Source: Spongiibacter thalassae (GTDB taxonomy: Bacteria > Pseudomonadota > Gammaproteobacteria > Pseudomonadales > Spongiibacteraceae). From it: 64,000 nt of DNA. The position numbers and the translations under genes are program-made. This document shows positions 38,372-47,312 of the stretch, piece by piece; within the stretch, counting starts at the first letter, position 1, and each line of letters opens with the position of its first letter. The stretch is taken from the NCBI RefSeq assembly GCF_012272835.1, contig NZ_JAAWWK010000002.1, positions 773,451-837,450 on the forward strand. Direction: 5' to 3'. The notes beneath the pieces are model-generated. The model made no database searches, was not told the origin of the DNA, and was given only the letters and a program-made list of their open reading frames with translations.

Positions 38372-40007
38372 ATGCGCGCTCCTTAAAGGGGTCAAGACCG
38401 ACTCGGTTGTAGGTGTCGAGGAAGCGTTCGCCTTCCTGACGGAGGTCAACGTAGGTGTTGAGAACCTTCTCAATCACGTCGGGAATGTCGTCCTGGGCAA
38501 AGGACGGGCCAAGAATTTTACCCAGCGACGCGTTAAGCCCCTGACTGCCGCCCAGTGACACCTGATAAAACTCCTGGCCCTTTTTATCGACACCGAGAAT
38601 GCCAATGTGACCGATGTGGTGGTGGCCACAGGCATTCATGCAGCCGGAAATGTTCAGCTCAATTTCGCCGAGGTCGTACAGGTAGTCGAGGTCGTCAAAG
38701 CGGCGCTGGATGGCTTCCGCAATGGGGATTGACTTGGCATTGGCCAGCGAGCAGAAGTCGCCGCCGGGACAGCAAATAATGTCGTTCAGGGTGCCAACGG
38801 TCGGTGACGCCAGCTCCAGCTCGACCAGCTTTTGCCACAGTGCGAACAACTGGTGCTGGGGGACGTCGGGAAGCACCAGATTTTGCTGATGAGTACTGCG
38901 AATCTCGCCAAACCCGAACTCTTCGCCCAGAGCAGCTACGGCTTCGAGCTGTTCCGCAGTGATGTCGCCGGGGGCGACCCCGGTGGTTTTCAGTGACAGG
39001 GTGGCAATCGCGTAGCCGGTCTGCTTGTGGGGATGAACATTGTGGTTCAGCCAGCGAGCAAAGTCGGCACTTTCCAGCGCCAGCGCCTGCATGTCTTGCG
39101 CCGGTAAGTCGCGGTATTCCGGTGCGGTGAAGAAAGACTTGGCCCGGGCGATTTCCTCATCGCTGAGTTCCAGCGCGCTGTCTTTAATGTGCGCCCATTC
39201 TTCTTCCACCTTGGCCTTGAAGGCTTCGGCACCCATCGCGCGTACCAGAATCTTGATGCGGGCCTTGAACTTGTTGTCGCGGCGGCCGAGCTGGTTGTAG
39301 ACCCGCAGAATAGCTTCCAGGTAGGTGAGCAAATGACGCGGGGGTAATTGTTCGTGAATTACACTGCCAATGACCGGGGTGCGGCCAAGGCCGCCCCCAA
39401 CCAGTACGCGAAACGCCGTGTCGCCGTTGTCGTCTTTGACAATTTGTAGGCCGATGTCGTGCACCATTACCGCGGCGCGGTCGGTTTCCGAGCCGCAGAC
39501 GGCGATCTTGAACTTCCTTGGCAGAAACGCGAATTCGGGGTGGAAGGTGGACCACTGGCGAATAATTTCACACCAGGGGCGGGCGTCTTCGACTTCGTCA
39601 GCAGCGACTCCGGAGAACTGGTCGGCGGTGACATTGCGAATGCAGTTGCCGCTGGTTTGCACCGCGTGCATTTGCACTTTGGCCAGTTCCGCGAGGATGT
39701 CGGGGACCTCTTCCAGTTTGGGCCAGTTAAGTTGTACATTCTGCCGAGTACTGATGTGGGCGTAGCCCTTGTCGTAGTGACGGCTGATTTCCGCCAGCTT
39801 GCGCAGCTGGGTGCTGTTCAGGGTGCCGTAGGGCACGGCGATGCGCAGCATGGGCGCGAGACGCTGTACATACAGGCCATTTTGCAGACGCAGCGGCAGG
39901 AACTGTTCGTCGGTGATTTTTCCTGCAAGATAACGTTTGGTCTGGTCGCGATATTGCGCGACGCGCTGATCGATAATCTGCTGGTCGTACTCGTCGTATA
40001 CGTACAT
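38364..40007 (-). CDS. cysI: Sulfite reductase hemoprotein, siroheme/4Fe-4S
   Basis: A 547-residue nitrite/sulfite reductase family protein reducing sulfite to sulfide for cysteine synthesis. Two ferredoxin-like half domains are visible, with RQNVQLNW near residue 90 and STHQQNLVL in the second repeat. The cluster/siroheme cysteines are in CCPGGDFCSLAN and SGCMNACGHH. No CysJ flavoprotein gene is adjacent, so a ferredoxin is the likelier donor. Nitrite reductase is a less likely alternative; the DUF934 partner favours sulfite. Confidence 0.9.
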   Translation of the reverse strand: MYVYDEYDQQIIDQRVAQYRDQTKRYLAGKITDEQFLPLRLQNGLYVQRLAPMLRIAVPYGTLNSTQLRKLAEISRHYDKGYAHISTRQNVQLNWPKLEEVPDILAELAKVQMHAVQTSGNCIRNVTADQFSGVAADEVEDARPWCEIIRQWSTFHPEFAFLPRKFKIAVCGSETDRAAVMVHDIGLQIVKDDNGDTAFRVLVGGGLGRTPVIGSVIHEQLPPRHLLTYLEAILRVYNQLGRRDNKFKARIKILVRAMGAEAFKAKVEEEWAHIKDSALELSDEEIARAKSFFTAPEYRDLPAQDMQALALESADFARWLNHNVHPHKQTGYAIATLSLKTTGVAPGDITAEQLEAVAALGEEFGFGEIRSTHQQNLVLPDVPQHQLFALWQKLVELELASPTVGTLNDIICCPGGDFCSLANAKSIPIAEAIQRRFDDLDYLYDLGEIELNISGCMNACGHHHIGHIGILGVDKKGQEFYQVSLGGSQGLNASLGKILGPSFAQDDIPDVIEKVLNTYVDLRQEGERFLDTYNRVGLDPFKERAYA

Positions 40008-40185
40008 AGCTACCTTTGAAACTTCAGTACTGTGAGTTGATATGCTGTGATCCGAGCTGCCGAGGGCTGGACGGGAGGGCAGGGCGCAGTGATGTGGCCA
40101 CTCTGCGCGGACTGCACCCGGTTGTCCAAAAAGGGAAACGGAGCTTCTTACCGCAAACGTGCGCGCAATTTTAAAGATTTATCGG

Positions 40186-40214
40186 CATATCCGCTAACGC
40201 TTTTTACGGATATG
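40186..40214. repeat. Inverted repeat upstream of cysI, possible operator
   Basis: CATATCCG (40186-40193) and CGGATATG (40207-40214) are perfect 8-bp arms with a 13-nt centre. It lies 180 nt upstream of the cysI start and 150 nt upstream of the small gene. The spacing could suit a LysR-type regulator, but this is a guess. Confidence 0.45.
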
Positions 40215-40292
40215 ACTTATGTGGAGCACCGATTAGTGGTGAGAATGCCCAATATGGAGATTGGATAGCTCGGTATTTTGCCAAAACCCCGT

Positions 40293-40298
40293 TATAAT
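40293..40298 (+). promoter_or_regulatory. Consensus -10 box before the small membrane protein gene
   Basis: A perfect TATAAT at 40293-40298 lies about 65 nt before the ATG at 40365. The hexamer 17 bp upstream (TCGGTA) is a weak -35. Confidence 0.45.
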
Positions 40299-40364
40299 AT
40301 CGTTTTTGCCATTCCGGCCGACTGTCCAGTCGCCGGAGAAACGCCCTACATTTACGAGGTTGTC

Positions 40365-40484
40365 ATGTCAGAGTTGAATCAAGAAGAACGCGAAGATAGT
40401 TTTGCCGATGCCTGCGCTGCAATTGCTATCCTGACGATTGTGGTTTCCACTGTGGTGTATTGGTTGGCAGGCATGCCCAGCTAA
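40365..40484 (+). CDS. Small single-pass membrane protein, 39 residues
   Basis: An acidic N-terminus (SELNQEEREDSFADA) is followed by one hydrophobic helix (AAIAILTIVVSTVVYWLAG) and a very short tail. GAGG lies about 7 nt before the ATG at 40365, a TATAAT box is upstream and an intrinsic terminator starts 16 nt after the stop, so a real gene is likely. I do not recognise a characterised family. The charge pattern suggests the N-terminus faces the cytoplasm or binds a partner. Confidence 0.7.
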   Translation: MSELNQEEREDSFADACAAIAILTIVVSTVVYWLAGMPS

Positions 40485-40500
40485 ACTGGCCCACATTTGA

Positions 40501-40526
40501 AAAAGCCGCTATATGCGGCTTTTTTT
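40501..40526. terminator. Bidirectional intrinsic terminator
   Basis: AAAAGCCGC (40501-40509) and GCGGCTTTT (40515-40523) form a 9-bp stem with a TATAT loop. T residues follow on the plus strand and an A run precedes it, so it serves both the small membrane protein gene and the convergent DUF2970 gene. Confidence 0.88.
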
Positions 40527-40553
40527 ACGGCTGGATAATTCCTTTTCCCCTTG

Positions 40554-40772
40554 CTAGTGGCTGTTCAGTACCACCTGCACCACGGTGTACACCGTACCGA
40601 TAAACACCAACACGAAACCAATTGCCGCGATCACATAGTTGCGAAAGCGACCGTGGTTAAAGTCCCTTTCGCGATTCTGGCTGCTCTGCACACCAAAGGC
40701 AGCGGAAATGACACTGCCTATCACCTGGAGTGGCCCCGGCTTTTGCTTGTTGTCGTCAATGGCTCGATTCAT
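40554..40772 (-). CDS. DUF2970 family small membrane protein
   Basis: A 72-residue protein with the DUF2970 pattern: PLQVIGSVISAAFGVQSS, then NRERDFNHG and one C-terminal membrane helix (NYVIAAIGFVLVFIGTVYTVV). The family is widespread in gammaproteobacteria but has no established function. It ends at the shared terminator. It lies downstream of metH on the same strand, but a 15-bp stem-loop stands between them. Confidence 0.8.
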   Translation of the reverse strand: MNRAIDDNKQKPGPLQVIGSVISAAFGVQSSQNRERDFNHGRFRNYVIAAIGFVLVFIGTVYTVVQVVLNSH

Positions 40773-40823
40773 GGCAAATAATGTCTCCGGTTTCTGATAC
40801 CCGTAATGGTAGGCCGTAAGCGG

Positions 40824-40860
40824 CGAATTAGCTAAGCGGATTTTTCGCTTAGCTAATTCG
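40824..40860. repeat. Perfect 15-bp stem-loop between metH and the DUF2970 gene
   Basis: CGAATTAGCTAAGCG (40824-40838) and CGCTTAGCTAATTCG (40846-40860) surround a 7-nt loop. It begins 17 nt beyond the metH stop on the minus strand. No clear U tract follows, so it differs from the ordinary terminators in this window. It may cap the metH mRNA or be a mobile or operator-like repeat. Confidence 0.75.
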
Positions 40861-40876
40861 AGCGAAGCGCACAGAC

Positions 40877-43800
40877 TCAGGGATCATAGTCCAGAATCGG
40901 TGACAGCCAGCGCTCCATCGTTGCCATTTCCATGCCCTTGCGTCGGGCAATATCGGCGACCTGATCCTTGCCGACCCTGCCTACGGCAAAATAGCGGGAA
41001 TCGGGGTGGGAGTAATAAAAGCCGCTGACTGCCGCTGCCGGGTACATGGCCAGATGTTCGGTCAGGCTGATGCCGGTCTGCTCTGTCGCTTGCAACAGCT
41101 TGAACAGGGTTGTTTTTTCGGTGTGGTCCGGGCACGCGGGATAGCCCGGGGCCGGACGAATACCGCGATAGGCTTCCTTGATAAGCTCCTCGTTGCTGAG
41201 TGACTCGTCGCTGGCATAGGCCCAGAATTCCTTGCGCACCCGCAGGTGCAAGTGCTCGGCGAAAGATTCGGCAAGGCGGTCGGCCAGTGCCTTGACCATA
41301 ATTGCGCTGTAGTCGTCGTTGGCCTGCTCGTATTCCGCGGCGAGTTCATCGGCACCAAGGCCTGTGGTCACCGCGAAGCCGCCCACATAATCCTGCACAC
41401 CACTGTCGGCGGGGGCGATGTAGTCGGCGAGGCTCAGCTGCGGTTTGTCGTCGGGCTTTTGCGCCTGCTGACGCAGGTGGTGTAGCAGGGCAATTTGCTC
41501 GCCCTGGTCGTCCAGTACTGCAATGTCGTCGCTGCCGTGTCGCTGTGCCGGCCAAAAGCCGATGACGCCGTTGGCGCGCAGGCGCTTGTCGGCGATCAGT
41601 TTGTCGAGCATGACCTGGGCATCGTTAAACAGGTTGGTGGCGGCTTCGCCGACCTTTTCATCGCTGAGAATGCGCGGGTATTTTCCTGCCAGTCCCCATG
41701 AAATAAAGAACGGTGTCCAGTCGATGGTTTCCCGTAGCAGGTCCAGTGAGTAATCATTGAATACCCGAGTGCCCAGAAAGCTGGGTACGGGGGGCTGATA
41801 ATTAGCCCAATCAAACTGCAGGCCACGCTCACGGGCCTGCTCATAGGATAGCAAGCGCTTTTTCTTGCCACTGTTGTCGCGGCGGGCTCTTACGCGCTCG
41901 TATTCGTCGCGGCGTTCAGCGACAAATTTTTCCTTCATGTCCTCGCTGATCAGCTGGGTGGCGACCGCGACACTGCGCGACGCATCGGGCACATACACGG
42001 TGACGTCGTTCTGGTATTTGGGTTCGATTTTTACCGCGGTGTGGGCCTTGGAGGTGGTGGCTCCACCGATCATCAGCGGTACACTGAAACCCTGTCGCTG
42101 CATCTCCGAGGCGACGTGGACCATTTCGTCCAGAGAGGGGGTAATCAGGCCGCTCAGACCGATAATATCGACGTTTTCCGCCTTGGCGGTTTCCAGGATT
42201 TTGTCGCAGGACACCATCACCCCAAGGTCGATGACCTCAAAGTTGTTGCACTGCAGGACAACGCCGACAATATTCTTGCCGATGTCGTGGACATCGCCTT
42301 TTACCGTCGCCATCAGTACCTTGCCGTTGGCCTTGGCGCCGACTTCTTTCAGGGCTTCGATATAGGGGTTGAGATAGGCCACTGCCTGTTTCATGACCCG
42401 GGCGGATTTCACCACCTGGGGCAGGAACATTTTGCCGTCGCCAAACAGGTCGCCGACAACGTTCATGCCGTCCATCAGCGGGCCTTCAATAACGTCGATG
42501 GGTTTGGCGGCCTCCAATCGGGCGGCTTCGGCGTCCTCTTCGATATAGGTGGCGATGCCTTTTACCAGCGAGTGCTCTATACGCTTGGCCACAGGCCACT
42601 CGCGCCAGCTGAGATCTTCCTTCTGCTCTATACCCTTGCCATCGCCGCGGTATTTCTCGGCGATATCCAGCAGGCGCTCGGTGGCGTCGTCGCGCCGGTT
42701 GAGAATCACATCCTCTACGCGCTCACGCAGTTCCTCGGGCAGGTCGTCGTAAATCGCCAACTGGCCGGCGTTGACGATCCCCATATCCAGGCCGGCTTTG
42801 ATGGCATGGTAGAGGAACACCGAGTGGATGGCCTCACGCACCGGGTTGTTGCCGCGGAAGGAGAACGACACATTGGACACCCCTCCGGATACCATCGCGT
42901 GGGGCAGCTCTTTTTTGATGTAGGCGGTGGCCTCAATAAAATCCACCGCGTAGTTGTTGTGTTCGTCGATACCGGTGGCAACGGCGAAAATGTTCGGGTC
43001 GAAAATAATGTCCTGGGGCGGAAAGCCAATTTCCTCCACCAGAATATCGTAGGAGCGTTTGCAAATTTCCGCTTTGCGGGCAAAGGTGTCGGCCTGGCCG
43101 TCTTCGTCGAAGGCCATCACCACCACGGCGGCGCCGTATTTCATACATTGGCGAGCGCGCTGGCGAAACTCATCCTCGCCTTCCTTCAAGGAGATGGAGT
43201 TGACGATGGGCTTGCCCTGAATGCACTTCAGCCCCGCCTCAATGACCTCCCATTTGGAGGAATCCACCATGATCGGTACGCGGGAAATATCCGGCTCCGA
43301 GGCAATAAGGTTGAGGAAGGTGACGATGGCCTTTTCGGCGTCGAGCATCCCCTCATCCATATTAATATCGATCACCTGGGCGCCGTTTTCTACTTGCTGG
43401 CGAGCCACCGACAGGGCCTCGTCGTAGTTGCCTTCCAGGATCAGACGCTTGAAGACCGCAGAGCCGGTAACGTTGCAGCGCTCACCGACATTGACAAACA
43501 GGCTGTTACTGTCAATGTGGAAGGGCTCCAGCCCGGCCAGTCGGCAGGCGGTTGGGCGGGGCTTGACCTCGCGGGGGGCGACGCCTTCAACGGCCTTGGC
43601 AATCGCTTCGATATGGGCCGGGGTGGTGCCACAACAGCCGCCGACGAGGTTGAGAAAACCGCGCTGGGCAAACTCATGCAGCTCCAGCTGCATATCGGTG
43701 GGGGTTTCGTCATATTCGCCGAATTCATTGGGCAGGCCCGCGTTGAAGTGGCCGCTGAAATAACACTCAGAGGCTTCCGCCAGCTCCTCGACAAAGGGGC

Positions 43801-44572
43801 GTATCTCGCTGAAACGCCTGCCGCAGTTGGTGCCGACAATCAGCGGTTTGGCATGGGCGATACTGTTCCAGAATGCGGTTGGGGTCTGCCCCGACAGGGT
43901 CCTGCCACTGGTGTCGGGGAAGGTCACCGATATCATGATTGGCAGTTCGACCTGATGGTCTTCGAAATACTGCAGCACAGCGAAAACCGCCGCTTTGGCG
44001 TTCAGGCTGTCAAAAATGGTTTCGATCAGCAGCAGGTCGGCACCGCCGGTAATCAGGCCGCGGGTAGCGGCATAGTAATCTGCCACCAGCTTGTCAAAAT
44101 TAATATTGCGCGCACCGGGATCATTGACGTCCGGCGAAATCGACGCCGTGCGCGGTGTCGGCCCGAGCACACCGGCAACAAAGCGCGGTTTATCGGGGTT
44201 TTTCGCGGTCTCGGCGTCGGCGACCTCGCGGGCGAGGCGGGCACCGGCGACGTTCAACTCTTCGGCGATCTCGCCAAGTTCGTAGTCGTCCTGGGCAACG
44301 GCGGTGGAGTTGAAGGTGTTGGTTTCAATAATATCGGCGCCAACATCAAGAAAATCCTGGTGTATTTGCCGAATCAACTCTGGTTGTGTCAATGTCAGCA
44401 GGTCGTTATTGCCACGCAGATCCTTGTGGTAGTCGGCAAAACGCTCGCCCCGGTAGGCCGCTTCTTCTAGCTTGTGGGTCTGAATCATGCTTCCCATAGC
44501 ACCATCAATCACCAGAATGCGGTTTTTGAGGGATGATTTCAGTAATTCGGTGCGTGGTGTTGTCTGATTCAT
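40877..44572 (-). CDS. metH: Cobalamin-dependent methionine synthase
   Basis: A 1231-residue four-module enzyme that moves a methyl group from methyl-THF through cobalamin to homocysteine. Homocysteine domain: zinc cysteines in GTNCGRR and [10 protein letters not shown]. Folate domain: [13 protein letters not shown]. Cobalamin domain: [10 protein letters not shown] with the lower-ligand histidine at residue 762 (759 in E. coli). Reactivation domain: [12 protein letters not shown]. The ATG at 44572 has AGGA 7 nt upstream; open sequence extends to 44692 but is not MetH-like. No cobalamin riboswitch was seen upstream. Confidence 0.97.
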   Translation of the reverse strand: MNQTTPRTELLKSSLKNRILVIDGAMGSMIQTHKLEEAAYRGERFADYHKDLRGNNDLLTLTQPELIRQIHQDFLDVGADIIETNTFNSTAVAQDDYELGEIAEELNVAGARLAREVADAETAKNPDKPRFVAGVLGPTPRTASISPDVNDPGARNINFDKLVADYYAATRGLITGGADLLLIETIFDSLNAKAAVFAVLQYFEDHQVELPIMISVTFPDTSGRTLSGQTPTAFWNSIAHAKPLIVGTNCGRRFSEIRPFVEELAEASECYFSGHFNAGLPNEFGEYDETPTDMQLELHEFAQRGFLNLVGGCCGTTPAHIEAIAKAVEGVAPREVKPRPTACRLAGLEPFHIDSNSLFVNVGERCNVTGSAVFKRLILEGNYDEALSVARQQVENGAQVIDINMDEGMLDAEKAIVTFLNLIASEPDISRVPIMVDSSKWEVIEAGLKCIQGKPIVNSISLKEGEDEFRQRARQCMKYGAAVVVMAFDEDGQADTFARKAEICKRSYDILVEEIGFPPQDIIFDPNIFAVATGIDEHNNYAVDFIEATAYIKKELPHAMVSGGVSNVSFSFRGNNPVREAIHSVFLYHAIKAGLDMGIVNAGQLAIYDDLPEELRERVEDVILNRRDDATERLLDIAEKYRGDGKGIEQKEDLSWREWPVAKRIEHSLVKGIATYIEEDAEAARLEAAKPIDVIEGPLMDGMNVVGDLFGDGKMFLPQVVKSARVMKQAVAYLNPYIEALKEVGAKANGKVLMATVKGDVHDIGKNIVGVVLQCNNFEVIDLGVMVSCDKILETAKAENVDIIGLSGLITPSLDEMVHVASEMQRQGFSVPLMIGGATTSKAHTAVKIEPKYQNDVTVYVPDASRSVAVATQLISEDMKEKFVAERRDEYERVRARRDNSGKKKRLLSYEQARERGLQFDWANYQPPVPSFLGTRVFNDYSLDLLRETIDWTPFFISWGLAGKYPRILSDEKVGEAATNLFNDAQVMLDKLIADKRLRANGVIGFWPAQRHGSDDIAVLDDQGEQIALLHHLRQQAQKPDDKPQLSLADYIAPADSGVQDYVGGFAVTTGLGADELAAEYEQANDDYSAIMVKALADRLAESFAEHLHLRVRKEFWAYASDESLSNEELIKEAYRGIRPAPGYPACPDHTEKTTLFKLLQATEQTGISLTEHLAMYPAAAVSGFYYSHPDSRYFAVGRVGKDQVADIARRKGMEMATMERWLSPILDYDP

Positions 44573-44752
44573 GTACATCCTGATGATTAGGCTATGGGCG
44601 ATATCGATGCGATTGCGGCGGCCTATTGAGGCTGGGGCCGGATTGCGCTTCGTGGTAAACTTGCGAATTCTAACAGATACTCCGCCGAGCATATAACTTT
44701 GAGTTACAGCTCGTTAGCATCGACGCTCGTCCGGAGCATACAAGAGGTGAAC

Positions 44753-45355
44753 ATGAGTACAGAGCAAAGCAAGGTCAATATCACTATCACCGAGTCCGCC
44801 CAGGGCTATCTGGCCGAGTTGCTTTCCAAACAAGAAGACGTGATGGGCATTCGAGTGTTTATCACTCAGCCGGGCACGCCAAAGGCCGAGACCTGTATCG
44901 CCTATGCCCGCGAGGGTGATTTGAAAGACGCCGACGAGGTGGTGGATTACCCCCAGTTCAAGGCCTACTTCGAGGGGCGCAGCGTGCCGTTTCTCGACGA
45001 AGCATTTATCGACTACGCCAAGGATCGTATGGGAGGCCAATTGACCATCAAGGCGCCCAATGCCCGCTTGCCCAAAATCAGCGCCGACAGTCCGCTGGAA
45101 GACCAGGTGAACTACGTGCTGTACAACGAAGTGAACCCGTCCCTGGCGGCCCACGGCGGTGAAGTTTCCCTGCAGGAGCTGACTGAGGACAACTACGCGA
45201 TTTTGAAATTCGGTGGTGGCTGTCAGGGTTGCGGCATGGTCGATGTCACCCTCAAGGAAGGGGTGGAGAAAACATTGATCGAGAAAGTGCCGGGCCTCGC
45301 AGGGGTTAAGGACGTGACTGATCACAGCAACACCGAGAACGCCTACATTAAATAG
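44753..45355 (+). CDS. nfuA: Fe/S biogenesis protein NfuA
   Basis: A 200-residue iron-sulfur carrier. The N-terminal half is a degenerate A-type domain ([17 protein letters not shown]) and the C-terminal Nfu domain holds the cluster-binding CxxC at Cys157 and Cys160 ([10 protein letters not shown]), similar to E. coli C149/C152. It delivers 4Fe-4S clusters to targets such as lipoyl synthase. ATG at 44753 has AGAGGTG upstream. A GC-rich hairpin follows the stop. It is divergent from metH. Confidence 0.95.
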   Translation: MSTEQSKVNITITESAQGYLAELLSKQEDVMGIRVFITQPGTPKAETCIAYAREGDLKDADEVVDYPQFKAYFEGRSVPFLDEAFIDYAKDRMGGQLTIKAPNARLPKISADSPLEDQVNYVLYNEVNPSLAAHGGEVSLQELTEDNYAILKFGGGCQGCGMVDVTLKEGVEKTLIEKVPGLAGVKDVTDHSNTENAYIK

Positions 45356-45370
45356 TCCAGCCCGATGTTC

Positions 45371-45387
45371 GCCCCGCGCGTCGGGGC
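45371..45387 (+). promoter_or_regulatory. GC-rich hairpin after nfuA
   Basis: GCCCCG and CGGGGC with a 5-nt loop, 16 nt after the nfuA stop. The lack of a T tract makes it a weak terminator at best. Confidence 0.4.
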
Positions 45388-45421
45388 GTCGCTTTATCTC
45401 TCCCGCTCACAGGACATCGTT

Positions 45422-45841
45422 GTGATTCTTTTGCCCTATACATGCACCCTTATGCAGGTGCGTTTTTCAGATCTCGATATGATCGGACATGTGTCCAACA
45501 GCAACTATGCCTCCTATTTCGATATGGGCCGCATCGACTTTTTCAAAGAAGTTGAAAAAATGTCCACCGTTAAGCGCCCCCACCATGTGGTGGCCAGCGT
45601 CAAAATGGATATGCTGCGGGAAATTCGGTTCGATCATAAGGTGGAAATCGCGACCTGGTGTTCGCGGGTGGGAACAAAAAGCATGACCATAGAGCACCTG
45701 ATCTTTGCCGATGGTGAAATTGCCACCACGTCGCAATCGGTACTGGTCGGCTTCGACCTCAAAACCCGTCGTTCCACCCCTTTCCCGACAGATTGGGCGC
45801 CCACCGATCCCGCGTTGATTCCGGTTGTGCCAGGGCGGTGA
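45422..45841 (+). CDS. Acyl-CoA thioesterase, 4HBT hotdog family
   Basis: A 139-residue hotdog-fold protein similar to YbgC/4-hydroxybenzoyl-CoA thioesterases. The motif RFSDLDMIGHVSNSNYASYFD carries the usual catalytic aspartate position. The GTG at 45422 is chosen because AGGA lies 7 nt before it, giving MILLPYTCTLMQVRF; starting at ATG 45452 is possible. Substrate chain length is unknown. Its stop overlaps the following ATG (TGATG), so the pair is coupled. Confidence 0.83.
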   Translation: MILLPYTCTLMQVRFSDLDMIGHVSNSNYASYFDMGRIDFFKEVEKMSTVKRPHHVVASVKMDMLREIRFDHKVEIATWCSRVGTKSMTIEHLIFADGEIATTSQSVLVGFDLKTRRSTPFPTDWAPTDPALIPVVPGR

Positions 45842-46302
45842 TGCCGGGTTTGTGCCCCTGTGGCAGCGGTGCTGACTACTCCACCTGCTGTGGTCGCTTC
45901 CACAAGGGTGAATGGGCGCCATGCCCGGAACAACTTATGCGCTCCCGTTACAGCGCCTATGTGGTTGGCGATGCGGATTATCTGTACCACACCTGGCATC
46001 CCTCAGCCCGGGGAGAAGAAACCCTGGACCAGTTTCGGCGTTCTCTCGGCAAGAATAATTGGCTAGGGCTGCGAATTCTTCGCGCGGAACAGGTCAAAGG
46101 CCGAGACCTTGTCGAATTTGCCGCCTTTTATCGCGACGACAGAGGAAAGCTCGCTCAACTCCATGAAGAGTCGGTATTTGTGGAAGAGGGTGGCCAGTGG
46201 TACTACCTTGAAGGTCGGTTTCTGCCCGACCTCAAGCTGGGGCGAAATGACGCGTGCTACTGCGGCAGCGGTCAGAAACGGAAGAAATGCCACCCGGATT
46301 AA
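45841..46302 (+). CDS. YchJ family SEC-C motif protein
   Basis: A 153-residue protein matching UPF0225/YchJ. It has two metal-binding SEC-C motifs: CPCGSGADYSTCC at the N-terminus and CYCGSGQKRKKCH at the C-terminus, with an NTF2-like fold between (MRSRYSAYVVGDADYLYHTWHP). The function of YchJ is not established; SEC-C motifs often contact SecB or other proteins. The start overlaps the thioesterase stop. Confidence 0.88.
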   Translation: MPGLCPCGSGADYSTCCGRFHKGEWAPCPEQLMRSRYSAYVVGDADYLYHTWHPSARGEETLDQFRRSLGKNNWLGLRILRAEQVKGRDLVEFAAFYRDDRGKLAQLHEESVFVEEGGQWYYLEGRFLPDLKLGRNDACYCGSGQKRKKCHPD

Positions 46303-46308
46303 GTCGCT

Positions 46309-47052
46309 ATGAAAAACAGCCTGCGAATTTTGTCGTACAACGTGCACAAGGGGTTTAACGTCGGCAACCGTCGTTACCTGCTGGACGATATTCGCGAGAG
46401 CATCCGCGAGGTCAATGCTGACGTGGTGTTTCTGCAGGAGATCGTTGGCGAAAACCGCCGACATGCCCGGCGGCTGGATAACTGGGTTGATGCCTCCCAG
46501 TTTGAATATCTCGCCGACAGTGTTTGGCCCCACTTTGCCTATGGCCGCAATGCGGTGTACGAGCACGGTCACCATGGCAACGCCATTCTCAGCAAGTATC
46601 CAATTATTCACAGCGACAATATCAATGTTTCGGTATCGCGCAATTCTCATCGCGGCTTGCTGATGGCGATGGTAGCACCGGATATCTACTTAATCTGTGT
46701 GCATATGGGATTGATGGGGTGGGAGCGTCAGCGCCAGTTTCAACTGCTGAGTAAGGCTGTTCATCAGCGGGTGCCCGCCACCGCCCGATTGATCGTTGCC
46801 GGGGACTTCAATGACTGGCGGTTGCGTTTGCATCGGCCCATGTGTGCCAACCTTGGTCTGCGCGAAGCGCTGACCGAAATCCAGGGGCGACCAGCGCAAA
46901 CTTTTCCCGCCAAGCGGCCACTGCTGCCGGTGGATCGTATTTATTTTCGCGGCTTTGATGTGAGCGCCGCCGAGGTGTTGCGTGGGGAGCCCTGGCGCTC
47001 GCTGTCTGACCATTGCGCGCTGTATACCGAGCTGAGTTATTCGACGAGGTAA
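46309..47052 (+). CDS. Endonuclease/exonuclease/phosphatase family hydrolase
   Basis: A 247-residue EEP-fold protein resembling E. coli YbhP. Conserved motifs are LSYNVHKG, VFLQEIVG (metal-binding glutamate), GHHGNAILSK, AGDFNDWR and the final LSDHCALY. No signal peptide or membrane segment is present, so it should act in the cytosol. The substrate could be a nucleic acid or a phosphoester. It starts 6 nt after the YchJ gene; ribosome binding looks weak, pointing to coupled translation. Confidence 0.85.
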   Translation: MKNSLRILSYNVHKGFNVGNRRYLLDDIRESIREVNADVVFLQEIVGENRRHARRLDNWVDASQFEYLADSVWPHFAYGRNAVYEHGHHGNAILSKYPIIHSDNINVSVSRNSHRGLLMAMVAPDIYLICVHMGLMGWERQRQFQLLSKAVHQRVPATARLIVAGDFNDWRLRLHRPMCANLGLREALTEIQGRPAQTFPAKRPLLPVDRIYFRGFDVSAAEVLRGEPWRSLSDHCALYTELSYSTR

Positions 47053-47132
47053 GTAAGCCGATAAAGCACTGCAGTTGTTATCAAGCCCCGGGGCGAATCG
47101 TCTACTGGGCGGTTGGCAATAAGCCCGGCGGG

Positions 47133-47161
47133 AAAATAAAAAAGCCCCGGAGAACCGGGGC
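47133..47161 (-). terminator. Second minus-strand terminator downstream of aroF
   Basis: GCCCCGG and CCGGGGC form a 7-bp stem with an AGAA loop; the preceding A-rich run gives a U tract on the minus strand. It lies about 100 nt beyond the first aroF terminator. Confidence 0.75.
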
Positions 47162-47262
47162 AAGGCCATAGATGGTATAGAAGCACCTAATTCTTTACGC
47201 GAAAGACTCGCTGCTGGATTGAAATATGTCACATTCCAGTGCAAGCGAGTTATTGAGGGTGT

Positions 47263-47287
47263 AAAAAAAGGCGCCGTGGGCGCCTTT
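47263..47287 (-). terminator. Intrinsic terminator of aroF
   Basis: AAAGGCGCC (47267-47275) and GGCGCCTTT (47279-47287) with a 3-nt loop; seven A residues upstream give the U tract for the minus strand. It starts 26 nt after the aroF stop. Confidence 0.85.
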
Positions 47288-47312
47288 GACATTACGTGGT
47301 ATTCGCGAAAAC

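Larger units (their letters stand above)
40008..40364. promoter_or_regulatory. Region upstream of cysI and the small membrane protein gene (357 bp)
   Basis: No gene is supported. An open frame at 40047-40268 has no family-like sequence. The region holds an inverted repeat (40186-40214) and a TATAAT box (40293-40298) pointing to the plus-strand gene. The cysI promoter should be here, but I could not assign its boxes. Confidence 0.5.

Noticed and set aside
40047-40268. A 73-codon open frame upstream of the small membrane protein
   Set aside because: Composition is not protein-like, there is no ribosome-binding site, and it overlaps the inverted repeat in a likely promoter region.
42041-44470. 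An 809-codon open frame on the plus strand opposite metH
   Set aside because: It mirrors metH codon bias in the opposite strand, has no recognisable domain and no ribosome-binding site; metH is unmistakable on the minus strand.
44573-44692. In-frame N-terminal extension of metH
   Set aside because: The added residues have no counterpart in MetH; the ATG at 44572 has a better ribosome-binding site and gives the normal length.
44573-44752. Cobalamin or SAM riboswitch upstream of metH
   Set aside because: The 180-nt gap lacks a recognisable B12 box or SAM aptamer pattern on the metH strand and is short for a full cobalamin riboswitch.
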